Shown here in pieces: positions 29,873 through 40,129 of a stretch of 64,000 bases of DNA. The notes below the pieces were generated by a model that saw only the letters and a program-made list of their open reading frames with translations, was not told where the DNA came from and did no database searches. The stretch lies in assembly GCA_943736015.1 (NCBI GenBank), contig OX031072.1, positions 17,201,501 to 17,265,500 of the forward strand, in the 5' to 3' direction. This DNA is from Tridacna crocea (taxonomy: Eukaryota > Mollusca > Bivalvia > Cardiida > Cardiidae). The position numbers were made by a program, and so were the translations under genes. Numbering within the stretch: the stretch's first letter is position 1; every line of letters begins with the position of its first letter.

Positions 29873-30165
29873 ACTACTCATTCTGCTACCACTATGACTC
29901 CCAATCCCCTCCTATTCCTGCTACAAGTATTTCTTCGACTACTACTACCATTACTAAGCGTTCATTGATTTCGCTATAGACACGTTTCTGACATGTTATG
30001 TAACTACACTACAAGAAAATTAAAGATCTAAAAAGAAAAACGTTGAATGCTCATGCTAAGTTCTTCTGTATATCTATGTACATGACCACTTCTTCAACAA
30101 CTACCAAGTAGTCAACGCTTTTTTACCTCAAAGACTCGTCTCTGAGGAGCCTCGTTACTACAAAG

Positions 30166-30394
30166 AATATTCATTACCAAACAACAAAATTGTACGTTTA
30201 ACCAAATCAAAAGCATTTACAGATGACAAAGTGAAAGTAACTGAAAATTTAAAATTTGTATTGTGAAGGGTAGAAAAAATTGTGGGAAAAGGAGAAAATG
30301 CTGGTTACCAGCATTTTCTCCTTTTCCCACAATGTTTTCTAGAGGCTTCTTTCTCAGGGTCGTCAAAAGTAGGGATTGTGAGGTAATGGGTTAA
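30166..30394 (-). mobile_element. T229 MITE, full length
   Basis: ATTCATTACCAAACAACA at the left (TTAA mutated) and GAGGTAATGGGTTAA at the right. Hairpin intact apart from one base. Confidence 0.87.
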
Positions 30395-30475
30395 AAGATA
30401 AACAAAGAAATGAAACATTGTGGTATATTCAAGTTGATTTTTGCTCCCTACCTTTGTAAATTAAACAAAACAATT

Positions 30476-30704
30476 TTAACCCATTACCATACAATTCCTA
30501 CTTTTGACGACCCTGAGACAGAGGTCTTAAGAAAATATTGTGGATAAAGGAGAAAATGCTGGTAACCAGCATTTTTCTTCCTTTCCCACAATGTTTTCTA
30601 CCCTTCACAACGCAAATTTCAAATTTTCAGTCACTTTTACTTTGTCCTCTGTAAATACTTTCGATTTGGAAAAGCTAAAATTTTGTTGTTTGGTAATGAG
30701 TTAA
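30476..30704 (+). mobile_element. T229 MITE, full length
   Basis: TTAACCCATTACCATACAAT to GTTTGGTAATGAGTTAA. It faces the previous copy about 80 bp away in opposite orientation. One arm has slipped (ATTTTTCTTCC). Confidence 0.88.
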
Positions 30705-30959
30705 TGCAAACGACTTTTAGGGAACAATATGTGACTTATATTCATTTTCACAAGAAGACATGCGAGAACATTTCGGCAGCGAGAAAAATCTTTGATCTTT
30801 AAAGTTCCTGTCTTGTTCCTACAATGTTTTCAAATGTGATCGGCTGAAGTATGACAGATTCTCTTTCGCATTTGGATTCTGTGTACTAAATCTTAAAATC
30901 TTTCATGTAAGCTTTCCTTTTTCACCCATCATTTAATTCGGCGACATTTGCGAGATTTC

Positions 30960-31086
30960 AGAAAAGAAAACATTATGGGAAAAGGAGAAAATGCTGGTTA
31001 CCGGCATTTTCTCCTTTTCCCACAATGTTTTCAGAAGGCTTCTATCTCAGGGTCATAAAAACAGGGTCTGTGTGATGAAGGGTTAA
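30960..31086 (-). mobile_element. T229 MITE, left part missing
   Basis: GAAAACATTATGGGAAAAGG, tip CTGGTTACCGGC, AAGGCTTCTATCTCAGGGTC and GATGAAGGGTTAA. Confidence 0.78.
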
Positions 31087-31461
31087 TCAACTGTTTTCCT
31101 TTGTCCATGATCTACAGGTCTCCAAAGTTTTTCTTTGCTTTTCGCTTTAACAAGGCCGTTTTTATAACATTTTCTGCCACGATTTTCCCCAAGATTATCA
31201 TGTAATTTGATAAACCAGAAGATCAATTTGTTGTTTTGTGTGTGTGGTTTTTTTTTATATTATACTCAGTTACGCAAGTCTAGATGCAGGCGTCAAGAAT
31301 GGTATGTTTCAAAGTAAGCTCCCTTTGATTGGAGTGAAATTCTTTGGAAGTCCAGCGTGACATCAGAAATAAACTGTTGTACCTTTTAAACCTATTGAAT
31401 CTAGATAATAAACGGGATTATACCCCCTTTTACATCTGACAATAGACATCGAAAGTGTACT
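31087..31461. other. Unassigned stretch
   Basis: Nothing recognised. Confidence 0.3.
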
Positions 31462-31690
31462 TTAACTCTTTACCAAACGACAAAATTTTGGACTGGTCCA
31501 AATTGGAAGCATTTGCAGACAACAAAACAAATGTCAATCAAAAATCGAAAATTGATTTGGAAAGGGTAGAAACCATTGTGGGAAAAGGGGAAAATGCCGA
31601 TTACCAGCATTTTCTCCTTTTCCCACAATGTTTTCAAAGGCTTTCTTTCTCAGGGTCGTCAAAAGTCGGGATTGTTTAGTGAAGGGTGAA
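31462..31690 (-). mobile_element. T229 MITE, full length
   Basis: 229 bp from TTAACTCTTTACCAAACGAC to TTTAGTGAAGGGTGAA. The hairpin carries a few substitutions (GGGGAAAATGCCGATTACCA). Confidence 0.86.
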
Positions 31691-32455
31691 CTAGATCAAA
31701 TGAACAATTTTAGCCAATAATGAAATGAACAGTCCGATCTCGATCTACACTGCACGCAAGGGTGCAAAGAATCTCGCTCGACAACATTAGGAACAAATAA
31801 GTGATTAGCATTAAAGCAATTTGTATTTGTCATGATTTAGTTACTTTTCCATAGCACGATGCCTCTACGCGTTGGGTTGAAATGGATATACTTGACAAGT
31901 CGTTCTTTCTGTTGCAAATTGAACGGAAAATTTTTAGATTCAACCCACAAGTCACGGGCATAGCTTTCACTGTGTGTTCGTTTCTCAACCTGCAACTCAT
32001 ATCAGTCAATCTGTTATTGTCTATCCTGAATTTATAATAACTTTGCAAAATTGAAATCTAGAGATGCAGAATTAATTGGCATAACTTAAAATTGATTATC
32101 AGATGGAAAAGGCTGAAGAAAACTTCAGTGATTTCTTGTTAGGTCCATGGGTTGTTTTCCCCATAAGCTAAAAAAAAATCCACAATTTATGTATTTACAG
32201 CAATGCATTAATCACACAATGCATATTTTCCTTTTCAAAGCATGAAGCTGTTAAAAATGCATCTTCTTATCTATTTGAAAGCAAGAGTTCGGTGCCAAAA
32301 TCTGTCAGAACACGAATAAATCAAATGATAAACACTTTTCTCATTCTGTATTATACCTCACTCCAAGCCTAGCACGACAAAACGTTCAAAGGCCTCATAG
32401 AAAAGTGATGGCTTCCTCGGATAAGCTCCTACTTAGTTCCGTGTGTAGCTTACCA
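31691..32455. other. Unassigned 760 bp
   Basis: A worn T210-like trace (CGATCTCGATCTACACTGCA) lies near 31735. The rest is unrecognised. Confidence 0.3.
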
Positions 32456-32823
32456 TAGTGGACCCGTAATAGAAAACAGCTATTTCCACTATAATACGAT
32501 CCTAAAAAATTGCTATGATTAAAAATGAGTATTATTGTATTAGTGTACTACTTTAACCAAGCCACTTTTCCTTTTTATCCTACTTAGAATTATCATTTAT
32601 AAATCTAGAACCACTATATTCTCATTGCAAAGGGAGATAATAATTACCTCCCTTTTCTGGAAATCAACACAAATATCAACAAATAAATTCAAGAGAGACA
32701 TCAAAAGAATTTCTGGACGGTAAAATTGAGCAAATGTATTATATCTGTATAAATCTGTATTTATCAACTATCAAGATATTTTATGCTATACTGCACTAGA
32801 ACTATTACAGGTCTACTACCTTA
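32456..32823. mobile_element. G300 element, copy 2
   Basis: GTGGACCCGTAATAGAAAAC to ACAGGTCTACTACCTTAA, with ATTCTCATTGCAAAGGGAGA inside and a 60-bp block not present in copy 1. Confidence 0.68.
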
Positions 32824-32867
32824 AAATAAAACCAACGGCCTAACGCTCGCTATGGCAAAGCCCGGCA

Positions 32868-33087
32868 ACTAAAGCCCTTTACTCCACAATGACGACTTTT
32901 AAGGCCCCTGAAAGAGAAAGCTTTTGAAAACATTGTGGGAAAAGGAGAAAATGCTGGTAACCAGCAACCACAATGTTTCCTACCCTATCAAAGGAAAATC
33001 ATTTTATATGAGTCACACTGAAACTGTCATCTGCAAATGCTTTCAACTCGGACAGATCTGAAATTTTGTTGTGTGATGAGGGGTAAT
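32868..33087 (+). mobile_element. T229 MITE with part of one hairpin arm deleted
   Basis: The left arm runs to CTGGTAACCAGCA, then jumps to ACCACAATGTTTCC: the middle of the right core arm is missing. The right arm GTCATCTGCAAATGC and GTGATGAGGGGTAA follow. Confidence 0.75.
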
Positions 33088-33370
33088 CTTTCACTTAACA
33101 GTCCCGAGTTGGCGGGAAAAGGAAAAAATGCTGGTTACCAGTGTTTTCAAGCCATCTTTCTTGGGGATCGTCAAAACCAGGGATTGTATAGTAATGGGTT
33201 AAAAACACCATGTGGAAAAAGAAAATGTTGGGTACTAGTATTTTTGTCCTTTTCTCTCAGTGATTTCTTCTAACCTTCCAGAGATAACTTTCAATTTTTG
33301 AGTCACGTTTAGTTTGCCGTCTGCATATGCTATAAATTTGGACAAGCCTTAAAAAGTTCATCGTGTGTTC
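33085..33370. mobile_element. Two overlapping, rearranged T229 copies
   Basis: A short copy (33085-33203) has GGGAAAAGGAAAAAATGCTG and ends TAGTAATGGGTTAA but lacks most of the second core arm. A second (33200-33370) has GAAAATGTTGGGTACTAGTA, TTTGAGTCACGTTTAGTTTG and GCCGTCTGCATATGC. Confidence 0.58.
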
Positions 33371-33750
33371 AAGAGTATATAACAGGCTCGAACAAAATTG
33401 TTGTACAGGGAGACGGATTTAATCTAATTAACTCTAGCTTAATTCAGAATACACGACACACTCAAAAGGAAGAGCGTTCGGAACATTATTGTAACCTTTG
33501 ATGGATTACTTAAGATTAATGATGATTAACGCCAATTATCGCGGTAACACCGGAAATACTCTCTAGCCACGGAGGTAGAACGTTCCGACTGTACTTCCTG
33601 TTCATTTCTGATCATACTTTAAACCACAATCGTAAATAAAGTGACGATCATTTGTGACCACCCTTTCGGCCAAAATCTTAAGCAAGATGACAATGGAAAA
33701 GTTGCTCGTAGGAACACAATATTTGAAAATGTGTGTATATCAAACTATAT
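33371..33750. other. Unassigned stretch
   Basis: Nothing recognised. Confidence 0.3.
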
Positions 33751-33751
33751 A

Positions 33752-33838
33752 TGGTCGGTTTACTTCGAAAACCTCGTAACTACAGCTTGTAACAAGCTGT
33801 AGTCATGAGTTTTCGAAGTACGAGAAACCGACGATATT
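33752..33838. repeat. Diverged copy of the GTTTACTTC palindrome
   Basis: GGTCGGTTTACTTCGAAAAC, TCGTAACTACAGCTTGT, then AACAAGCTGTAGTCATGAG, TTTTCGAAGTACGAGAAACC and GACGAT. Compared with 15207 the CTTCAAAAA of the left arm has become CTTCGAAAA, and the right arm shows the matching TTTTCGAAG. Confidence 0.82.
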
Positions 33839-33869
33839 TGTATTTATTATCCGTATCTTACGGTTTGAT

Positions 33870-33962
33870 ACTAACTACCAGCATTTTCTACATCCTACAA
33901 AATGTTTTCTAAAACCGTCTCTTTCAGAATCTTTAAAACTTTATATTATTTGGTAAATGAAT
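33870..33962 (-). mobile_element. T229 right-half fragment
   Basis: TACCAGCATTTTCTACATCC, AATGTTTTCTAAAACC and TATTTGGTAAATGAATAC. Confidence 0.5.
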
Positions 33963-34204
33963 ACATTATGTTTATGAGAAAAATGACAGTCTTTGATATA
34001 TAGACACTTGTATGGACACCATAAAATGATCGCCCCAGAAGTTCTGAAAGCTAATCAACGTAATCGATGTTTTTTTTTTCTTTTCTATTTAAATGCCATA
34101 AATTATCTTGCCAGCCATGACTACCTGCTGCTCACTTCTATATTACACAGCTATCATCCTGGCTTATTCTATGCTCGATAATCTAGTATATACAGGAAAA
34201 ACGA

Positions 34205-34480
34205 TGTTTTGTCATATAGCGTTTTACGCCGCTTTCAGCAACTGTCGTTGTCTTTTTTCACGGCTATAGCCTGATTGTTAATGTATCTTATTGGTCTCAC
34301 CAGAAGTAAAAGTAGAGGAAGGACGGGTTTCACCATGTCTGTACGTCTGTCTATCTGTCTGTCAGACTGTCTGTCTGTCTGCCTAGGATGATTTAAACAA
34401 GTGTTGCCTATTGTCCAAGGGGGTGTCCTATTGTTGTTGTGTCCCATGGGTCAAAGGTCAAGGTCACAGCCTATTATTGT
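34205..34480 (-). mobile_element. Probable SINE remnant with GTCT repeats and nuclear-receptor-like half-sites
   Basis: GCGTTTTACGCCGCTTTCAG at 34219 matches the SINE domain seen elsewhere. It is followed by a (GTCT)n tract (34336-34382). At 34448-34466 GGGTCAAAGGTCAAGGTCA holds three AGGTCA-like half-sites. No tRNA-like head was found. Confidence 0.4.
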
Positions 34481-34562
34481 GACAGTAGTACCGTATGTAG
34501 AGTTAACGCATATCGTGCCGACTTCATATTGTTGTTTGTCACGTACAGAAATTCCGTAAATA

Positions 34563-34820
34563 AGCACGCTCCGGCAAAAGGGGGCTTAATGCATCTCCGT
34601 GATCCATATGGTACCAAGCAAGTCATCACATACTTATGGATACATAATATTCGCCTTTTTTGACAACCAACTTAATCACAAGATAGACTGATCCTTGGGC
34701 ATACAGAAAATTCACAAAAGCGAAAAGTATCGTCCCAGGTCAGCCTGGGCGGACTGCGCAGGCTGACCGGGGTCGATACTTTTCGCAGATGCTTTAAGCT
34801 CAAATTTCACAGAGCATGGT
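34563..34820 (+). mobile_element. H258 element, complete
   Basis: 258 bp with GCACGCTCCGGCAAAAGGGG at the left and TTTCACAGAGCATGGT at the right. The core 34720-34786 starts GCGAAAAGTATCG and ends CGATACTTTTCGC around GTCAGCCTGGGCGGACTGCG. Confidence 0.82.
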
Positions 34821-35217
34821 TCATTTCTTATTTTCATTTTATGTGAATTACCCGACATGCACCACAAAAGGGACGCAAAAGTAGACTAGGATCACATAAT
34901 GCACAGGATGATCTTGAACTGCTCTCTACACAAAACTTTTAACATTTGGAATATTTTATTCTACATACTAAAATCATAATGCACTGTATGTCATAATATA
35001 TAAACCACAACTCGATCTTCGCGTGCATGAGTTCATGTGCGTGTGCGCGCGTTTATGTGTGTGCTTTTCTCTAACAAAATTCCCGTTTATTCAATAATCT
35101 ATACCTATTCATCTTTTTTTTCAAATGACAATTACAATAGGAAGCATTTCGTGGATGAAAGAATTACTTTTTTTCCGCACACAACACCTTTTTTTCGCGT
35201 ATGGCAAGGTAAGGGTA
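34821..35217. other. Unassigned stretch
   Basis: A donor-like CAAGGTAAGG lies at about 35207, but the frame before it is not convincing. Confidence 0.3.
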
Positions 35218-35436
35218 TTAACCCTTAATGCATCGAGTTAATTCAAAAGATACTTCAGTCTAGAAATAAGACCCAAATTATCACAATTGCAATGTTGCTA
35301 TATAGTCGTAAGTGTTTCAACCAAGCGGACAGTGTGGATGAAAGATCAGGCTGCACGTTTTGTGCAGCCTGATCTTGACTACATTGACCGCAAAGGCATC
35401 TATAGTTGTGAAAAAGGAGCTTTCATGCAGGGTTAA
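35218..35436 (+). mobile_element. T210 element
   Basis: TTAACCCTTAATGCATCG at the left, GCAGGGTTAA at the right. The core at about 35328-35390 contains AAAGATCAGGCTGCACG and CGTTTTGTGCAGCCTGATCT. The A-to-G change (CAGACTG to CAGGCTG) is matched in the other arm (CAGCCTG). Confidence 0.75.
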
Positions 35437-35950
35437 TAGGATTACCACGCTGCGGGATTGATTCAGAAACACTAGACTTTGATTAGAAAAATTGACCTCT
35501 GCGTTAACATGCAAGGTTTCGACTTACTCGATCGATTCCAAAGTAGTAATCCTAGGAGATTTACCAGGTTTGTTAACTTCTGCTTGGCTCACTGTTGCAG
35601 GTGTAAGTTTAGAAACTTGAAGGTTCTGGATCCGATTCTTAATCTAGGCTCCAGGTTGTTGTTTTTTTTTGGGGGGGGGGATGTCAATAAACAAGGCACT
35701 TCAGGATCCTAGCCTAACAATCCTGATAGCCAGAATAAACATGAATAAGTCAGACGATGCTGTATATGATTCAAACAATGTCGAATACGTCGTTAGTATG
35801 TTCACCAACCCTTTTTTCCTAAATTCCTGCCTGTTTACCAGAATTGCGTATAATACCCCTTCCAAGCCACAAGCTGCTTTCCTACAAAAGCCTTGTCCAA
35901 ACAGTGATCACCGGTGAAAGAAGAATGAATTCTACTCGGAAATAATTATC
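35437..35950. other. Unassigned stretch with a T/G run
   Basis: A T then G homopolymer pair lies at about 35661-35680. Open frames across it are interrupted and show no domain. Confidence 0.3.
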
Positions 35951-35954
35951 AGCA

Positions 35955-36055
35955 ACCCTCGGGATAAAATGGCAAGGCTGTAGTTTTGAACCTGCGACCC
36001 CTGTTTCAAGCTCTAGACATTAACGACTGAGCACCAGGGCTACGCTAGAAAGCTT
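35955..36055 (-). mobile_element. tRNA-like SINE head
   Basis: Reverse-strand B-box GGTTCAAAACTAC (35981-35993) and A-box-like TGGTGCTCAGTCG (36026-36040), about 45 bases apart. Reading GTAGCCCTGGTGCTCAGTCG on the reverse strand gives the start. It is not a complete tRNA. Confidence 0.55.
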
Positions 36056-36119
36056 TTTAAAAAGCCTCTGAAATTAAATGTTTTTTTTTTTGTTTTGTTT
36101 TATATCAAAGATTTTGTAC

Positions 36120-36327
36120 TTAACCCTTTACCACTCAATGACGACTTTTAACACCAATTAGGAAGAAAGGGTTAAGCTGCTGGTAAGCAGCATTTTCTCG
36201 TTTTCCCACGTTTTCCACCCTGTATCAAGGTCAAATTCCATAACTTGAGTCACATTTAAATTGTCGTCTGCAGATGTTTTCAATTTGGACAAGGCTAAAA
36301 TCATGTTGTCTGGTAAAGAGTTGAACA
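36120..36327 (+). mobile_element. T229 MITE with shortened core
   Basis: TTAACCCTTTACCACTCAAT to GTCTGGTAAAGAGTTGAA. The left core arm is replaced by GAAAGGGTTAAGCTGCTGG, so only the right arm is normal. Confidence 0.72.
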
Positions 36328-36399
36328 TGGTGTATAGTCGTTTCGAAACTTTGTTAGTTCGATACCTTGATTGTTCAACAATTACATGTATTATTTGAT

Positions 36400-36598
36400 T
36401 GATTTTGGACTGGTCCATATTGAAAAACAAAACAAAACCTTCAGCCAAAAACTGAATGTGACACAAATAATGTTTTCTGCATTGACGTGGTAGTATACAT
36501 AGCCTTTGCAACCCGCATTTCTTCATTTTCCACGACGTTTTTTTTAAGTGCTCTTTCTCAGCGTCGTTGAAACTCCGAACAGCATTGTTAACCCATTA
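36400..36598 (-). mobile_element. T229 MITE, decayed
   Basis: TTTTGGACTGGTCCATATTG, ACGACGTTTTTTTTAAGTGC, TCTTTCTCAGCGTCGTTGAA. It abuts the next copy. Confidence 0.55.
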
Positions 36599-36820
36599 CC
36601 AGACGACAAATCTTAGCCTTGTCCAAATTTAAAGCATTTCCAGACGGCAATTCCAGTGTGGCTCAAATGATGTAATGTTTCTTTGATAGGGTAGAAAGCA
36701 TTGTGGGAAAAGGAGAAAATGCTAGTTGCCAGCATTTTCTCCTTTTCCCACAATTTTTTCTGCTCTATAAGCTTCTTTATCAGGGTCGTTTAAAGTCGTC
36801 ATTGTGTAGTAAAGGGTTAA
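36598..36820 (-). mobile_element. T229 MITE, full length
   Basis: TTAACCCATTACCAGACGAC to GTGTAGTAAAGGGTTAA, with a good hairpin (tip CTAGTTGCCAG). Confidence 0.86.
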
Positions 36821-36841
36821 TACGGCATGTATTTGACCGCT

Positions 36842-37095
36842 GGTTGCAGCCTTTTACGCTAGGTAGATTGATTAATTCCGTTTTCAACATAACTTCAGTA
36901 ATGTGGCGGCGGCCAGTTCACCTATGCATGCTTCCCTGGAGTTTCTGTCACCAGTACTCCACACAATATTCTTTCCAATCAACTGCCTGCTCTTACACTT
37001 AACCATCGTCAAAAAAATGGTCAGCGATGAGAGAGAGGAATGAATCATGTCACAATGACTGTATATGATGAAGCCTCGGAATATACCGTCAGATT
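36842..37095 (-). mobile_element. SINE, head missing
   Basis: TTCCGTTTTCAACATAACTT, GGCGGCCAGTTCACCTATGC, ATGAGAGAGAGGAATGAATC and GTCACAATGACTGT align with 38045-38400. The tRNA-like head, expected to the right, is absent. Confidence 0.65.
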
Positions 37096-37540
37096 GATGA
37101 CAAAAGTTGTCTGCCTTAGATGCTAGAAAAAAATCATAAATGAGGAAAGAGTTTTTTAAGTTCATAAACTATGAGAAATGCCTCGGTTACGTTGAACTCT
37201 CTATTTATACATTATTTGTATGCACGTTGATTTAAAAAAAAAAATGAATTTGAATGAAAAAAAAATAACCCTGTCGCCATGGAAATCTTCAAAAAATCCA
37301 ATTGCACGCCCCAGGTTAGTGTGATCTGTTTGAATTGGTACAAAAAGTTCCGGTTATTTTCAATGCTAATGTATTCAATACGAAAATGAAAACATACATC
37401 ACAAATATTTGCTCTTCAATGATCAGTGGGAGGGAAAGAAGGTGAAGCTTTTTATAATCCTTCGAGCGTACCCCTTGCCTCATGTCGATATGTACTTCAA
37501 TGTTGGCCCAGGTCATGTATTTTGGGGTTTCTTTTAGTGT
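37096..37540. other. Unassigned stretch
   Basis: A-rich runs near 37223 and 37257. Nothing else recognised. Confidence 0.3.
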
Positions 37541-37768
37541 TTAAATCTTTCCCAAATGACAAATTTTAGACTGTCCCAAACTCAAAGTGTTTGTAGATGA
37601 CAATTCTGAATTTGATGAGAATGGCAGAAAGTTTTCGGATAGGCTAGAAAACACTGTGGGAAAAGGAGAAATTGCTCGTAACGAGCAATTTCTCCTTTTC
37701 CTACAGTGTTTTCTAGAGACCTGTACTGCAGACACGTAAAAACAAGGGCTTGTTTGGTGAAGAGTTAA
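37541..37768 (-). mobile_element. T229 MITE, subtype B, full length
   Basis: 228 bp from TTAAATCTTTCCCAAATGAC to TTGTTTGGTGAAGAGTTAA. The core carries the subtype-B paired changes (GAAATTGCTCGTAACGAGCA, cited up to GAAATTGCTCG). Confidence 0.88.
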
Positions 37769-37994
37769 AGCTTCCAGCCATGGCAAATTGATATAACAAT
37801 GAACAAATCTTGTCGGTAATTCGTCAAATAAAGATAAACCACGTCTATTTCCTGTTTTGCCTTTTTGATTTTGCTTTATTTACAAAACCTTGAGGAAACA
37901 GACTGTGCACCAGAACAATTTAGCATGAAAAATGGATATAGACAACAAATTCTGTGACAGTCTGCCTTTTAAAATCACCACTATCAGAGAGGTT

Positions 37995-38119
37995 TGATGA
38001 CCTCTCCGATTAATTGTTGATTGTATGGTGTTTGACGCCGTTTTCAACATTATTTCAATTATATCGCGGCGGCCAGTGCACAAATTAATGCTTTCCTAGA
38101 TTTTCTTTTACCAGTAATC
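37995..38119 (-). mobile_element. SINE, internal-domain side, interrupted by another element
   Basis: GTTTGACGCCGTTTTCAACA, TTATATCGCGGCGGCCAGTG and TAATGCTTTCCTAG. The SINE resumes at 38296 after a 176-bp insertion. Confidence 0.72.
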
Positions 38120-38295
38120 CACTGGCGGATCAAGTGGGGGGGGGGGGTTCAGGGGGTTCGGATGAACCCCTCTAAATTTCCAGATTTTTTTTTTGATGGA
38201 CTTCCAACGCACTGATTTGTGCTTTTGGTCCGTGTCTGCATATCTGAGATTGACCGAGTTGAACCCCCTCTGAAGAAATCCTGGATCCGCCCCTG
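38120..38295. mobile_element. Short DNA transposon (GGGGCGGATCCAG-type ends) nested in the SINE
   Basis: 176 bp, with left end CACTGGCGGATCAAG and right end CTGGATCCGCCCCTG. TAATC flanks both sides (38115-38119 and 38296-38300). An inner GGTTCGGATGAACCCC hairpin and a G-run are present. CAGGGGCGGATCCAG ends are common on small animal hAT-like elements, but a 5-bp repeat is not the hAT norm of 8, so the superfamily stays open. Confidence 0.78.
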
Positions 38296-38490
38296 TAATC
38301 CGCACAATATTCTTTCCAAGCTACTGGCTGCTTTCCCGTATAACCATCGTTGAGATAATGGTCATCAGTGAGAGAGGAATAAATCCTGTCACAATGACAG
38401 GAAATTGGCCGAGCCTGTGATCGAACCAACGACTCCTTGTTCTCAAGTCGTATTTGTGCCTGTTTGAGCTACCGGAGATCGGCGAGATGT
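38296..38490 (-). mobile_element. SINE, tRNA-like head side
   Basis: Continues from 38119. Reverse strand: A-box CCGGTAGCTCAAACAGG (near 38459-38475), B-box GGTTCGATCACAGG (near 38414-38427), then GACAGGATTTATTCCTCTCT and AAAGCAGCCAGTAGCTTGGA. This is the same family as 18697-18905. Confidence 0.75.
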
Positions 38491-38590
38491 ATTTGAAGAA
38501 AAATAACGAATGTTTCAAATTTTAAGAAGTTTCATGTGCGAAAAACAGACAGAGGCCAGTTTGTTTATCTTTCCTCCAGTGGACATAAAT

Positions 38591-38851
38591 GTAATCTATC
38601 ACACAAAAAGGGACCTTGTAGAACTGCAAAAAAAATGTCAACCCTAGTCAGACTGAGCGTATTGCGCAGGCTGACCAGGGTGGAAACTTTTCGTTTTAAT
38701 GACATTTTCTGTATGGAACGTGGTCATCGTACCTTGTTATGCAATCATTTTTGAATTATCAACTTAAATTGACCTGCATTATCGTTGATCTTTTTTCATC
38801 TAATTTATGTACAGAATTCACAGATACTCCCTTTTCGCATGATGGGTCACA
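38591..38851 (+). mobile_element. H240 element
   Basis: Ends TCACACAAAAAGGGACCT and CCCTTTTCGCATGATGGGTCA, cited by GCATGATGGGTCA. The hairpin at about 38630-38692 has AACCCTAGTCAGACTG and CAGGCTGACCAGGGTGGAAA. Confidence 0.76.
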
Positions 38852-38867
38852 AATTTATCTTTGTCCA

Positions 38868-39105
38868 CATTTTCCCCTTTGTCACATAATCCCGACTTAA
38901 ACGATCTCGAGGATAAAGCTTTTGAAAACAAAGAAAATGTTGGAAAAGGAGACATGGTTGGGTAACCAGTATTTTCTCATTAACTTCAATATTCTCTACC
39001 CATTAAAACACAAATACTGCGATTTGTAGCACATTTATCATGTCATCTGCAACATGGTTTTGAAAATGAACGACTCCAACTTACATCTTGTCGTTTTTGT
39101 AACGC
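38868..39105 (+). mobile_element. T229 MITE, decayed
   Basis: CCCCTTTGTCACATAATCCC, GCTTTTGAAAACAAAG, GGTAACCAGTATTTTCTC and TGTCATCTGCAACATG in family order. Confidence 0.58.
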
Positions 39106-39369
39106 ATTTGTGCGTGTCTGAGGTATAATATAAATTTATGCAAATCACATTGTCAGGTTTGTCTCAATTTGAAGGGTCTAAATAAACATTGCAGAAAAAA
39201 GAAGAAATGCCAGTAACCACTCTTTCCTTCGATATTTGTAAAAAGCTTTCATCTTTCAAGACGAATTAACACGGGGTCCTTCAGTGAAGATTTATTCTTG
39301 TCCTTAAAGTGAAAAGATACCTTTTTAAGCCGTAAGTAAAACAAAGAAGCTATTTCAAAGGTTTTTTTT

Positions 39370-39597
39370 TTAACCCTTTCCCAAACGACAAAGTTTGGGC
39401 TCTTCCAATCCGAAAGAGTTTGCAGACGACAATTTTTGATTTTGAAAAAATGGCGGAAAGTTCTCAAAAAGGGTAGAAAACACTATGGGAAAAGGAGAAA
39501 TTGCTCGATACGAGCAATTTCTCCTTTTCCCACAGTGTTTTCAAAAGAGTTTTACTGCAGATACGTAAAAACCAGGGCTTGTTTGGGAAAGGGTTAA
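39370..39597 (-). mobile_element. T229 MITE, subtype B, full length
   Basis: 228 bp with perfect 17-bp ends TTAACCCTTTCCCAAAC / GTTTGGGAAAGGGTTAA. The core has one or two mismatches. Confidence 0.9.
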
Positions 39598-39722
39598 GAG
39601 GGGGGCATGTCCTTTTCGGACAGTGTAGATCAAAGATTAGACTGCACATTCTGTGCAGTCTGATCTTGATCTACACTGTCCGCCAAAGTTCAGTGAGTCA
39701 TGCTTAACAGCCTAAGGGTTAA
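39598..39722 (+). mobile_element. T210 element, left part missing
   Basis: The core 39617-39683 starts CGGACAGTGTAGATCAAAGA, has tip GCACATTCTGTGC and ends TCTACACTGTCCG. It ends AGCCTAAGGGTTAA and abuts the preceding T229 copy. Confidence 0.76.
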
Positions 39723-39810
39723 TAACCTAGCGCCAATGTTATTAGAAACATCCAGGCGACTGAGTCCATTGTTATACAAACTTTAAATGTCATTTTATCA
39801 TTTTCCCATC

Positions 39811-39826
39811 GACAGTTTTTATATAG
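39811..39826 (+). promoter_or_regulatory. Candidate TATA box
   Basis: TTTTTATATAGCAACG, followed within 60 bases by a comparatively GC-rich stretch (CGTGTACGTCCGACCCACGA). It lies about 110 bases before the candidate start at 39930. Confidence 0.25.
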
Positions 39827-39929
39827 CAACGAAACGACTTGCCGTGTACGTCCGACCCACGACGGTAATTTGTTTTAGACTGTGTTTTATACCCTTCCAC
39901 AAAGTTTGCTCAATAATCTCGTTTTAAAA

Positions 39930-40019
39930 ATGTTAGAACTGGAAATAAAGAAAAGAAAAAGGCAGCTCTTTGTCACTCACTTATACAAGAGAATGAATTA
40001 CAATTATCTTTTATTTTCC
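39930..40019 (+). CDS. Candidate first coding exon, unknown protein
   Basis: Thirty codons from ATG (39930) to TTTTCC, then a consensus donor GTAAGT at 40020 in phase 0. The peptide starts MLELEIKKRKRQ and is rich in Lys, Arg, Leu and Tyr. An earlier in-frame ATG at 39882 could extend it. Support: the TATA-like motif upstream, the donor, and freedom from known repeats. Against: no recognisable domain, and I cannot identify the next exon. It may be chance. Confidence 0.2.
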
Positions 40020-40129
40020 GTAAGTTTACAGGGAGGAGATGTTATTATAAAAATACCGTCTTGAAAACTAAATATTGCTCGGAATTAGGAAAGAAACTAT
40101 ACACCAAACACATTTGAAAAAAAATGAAA

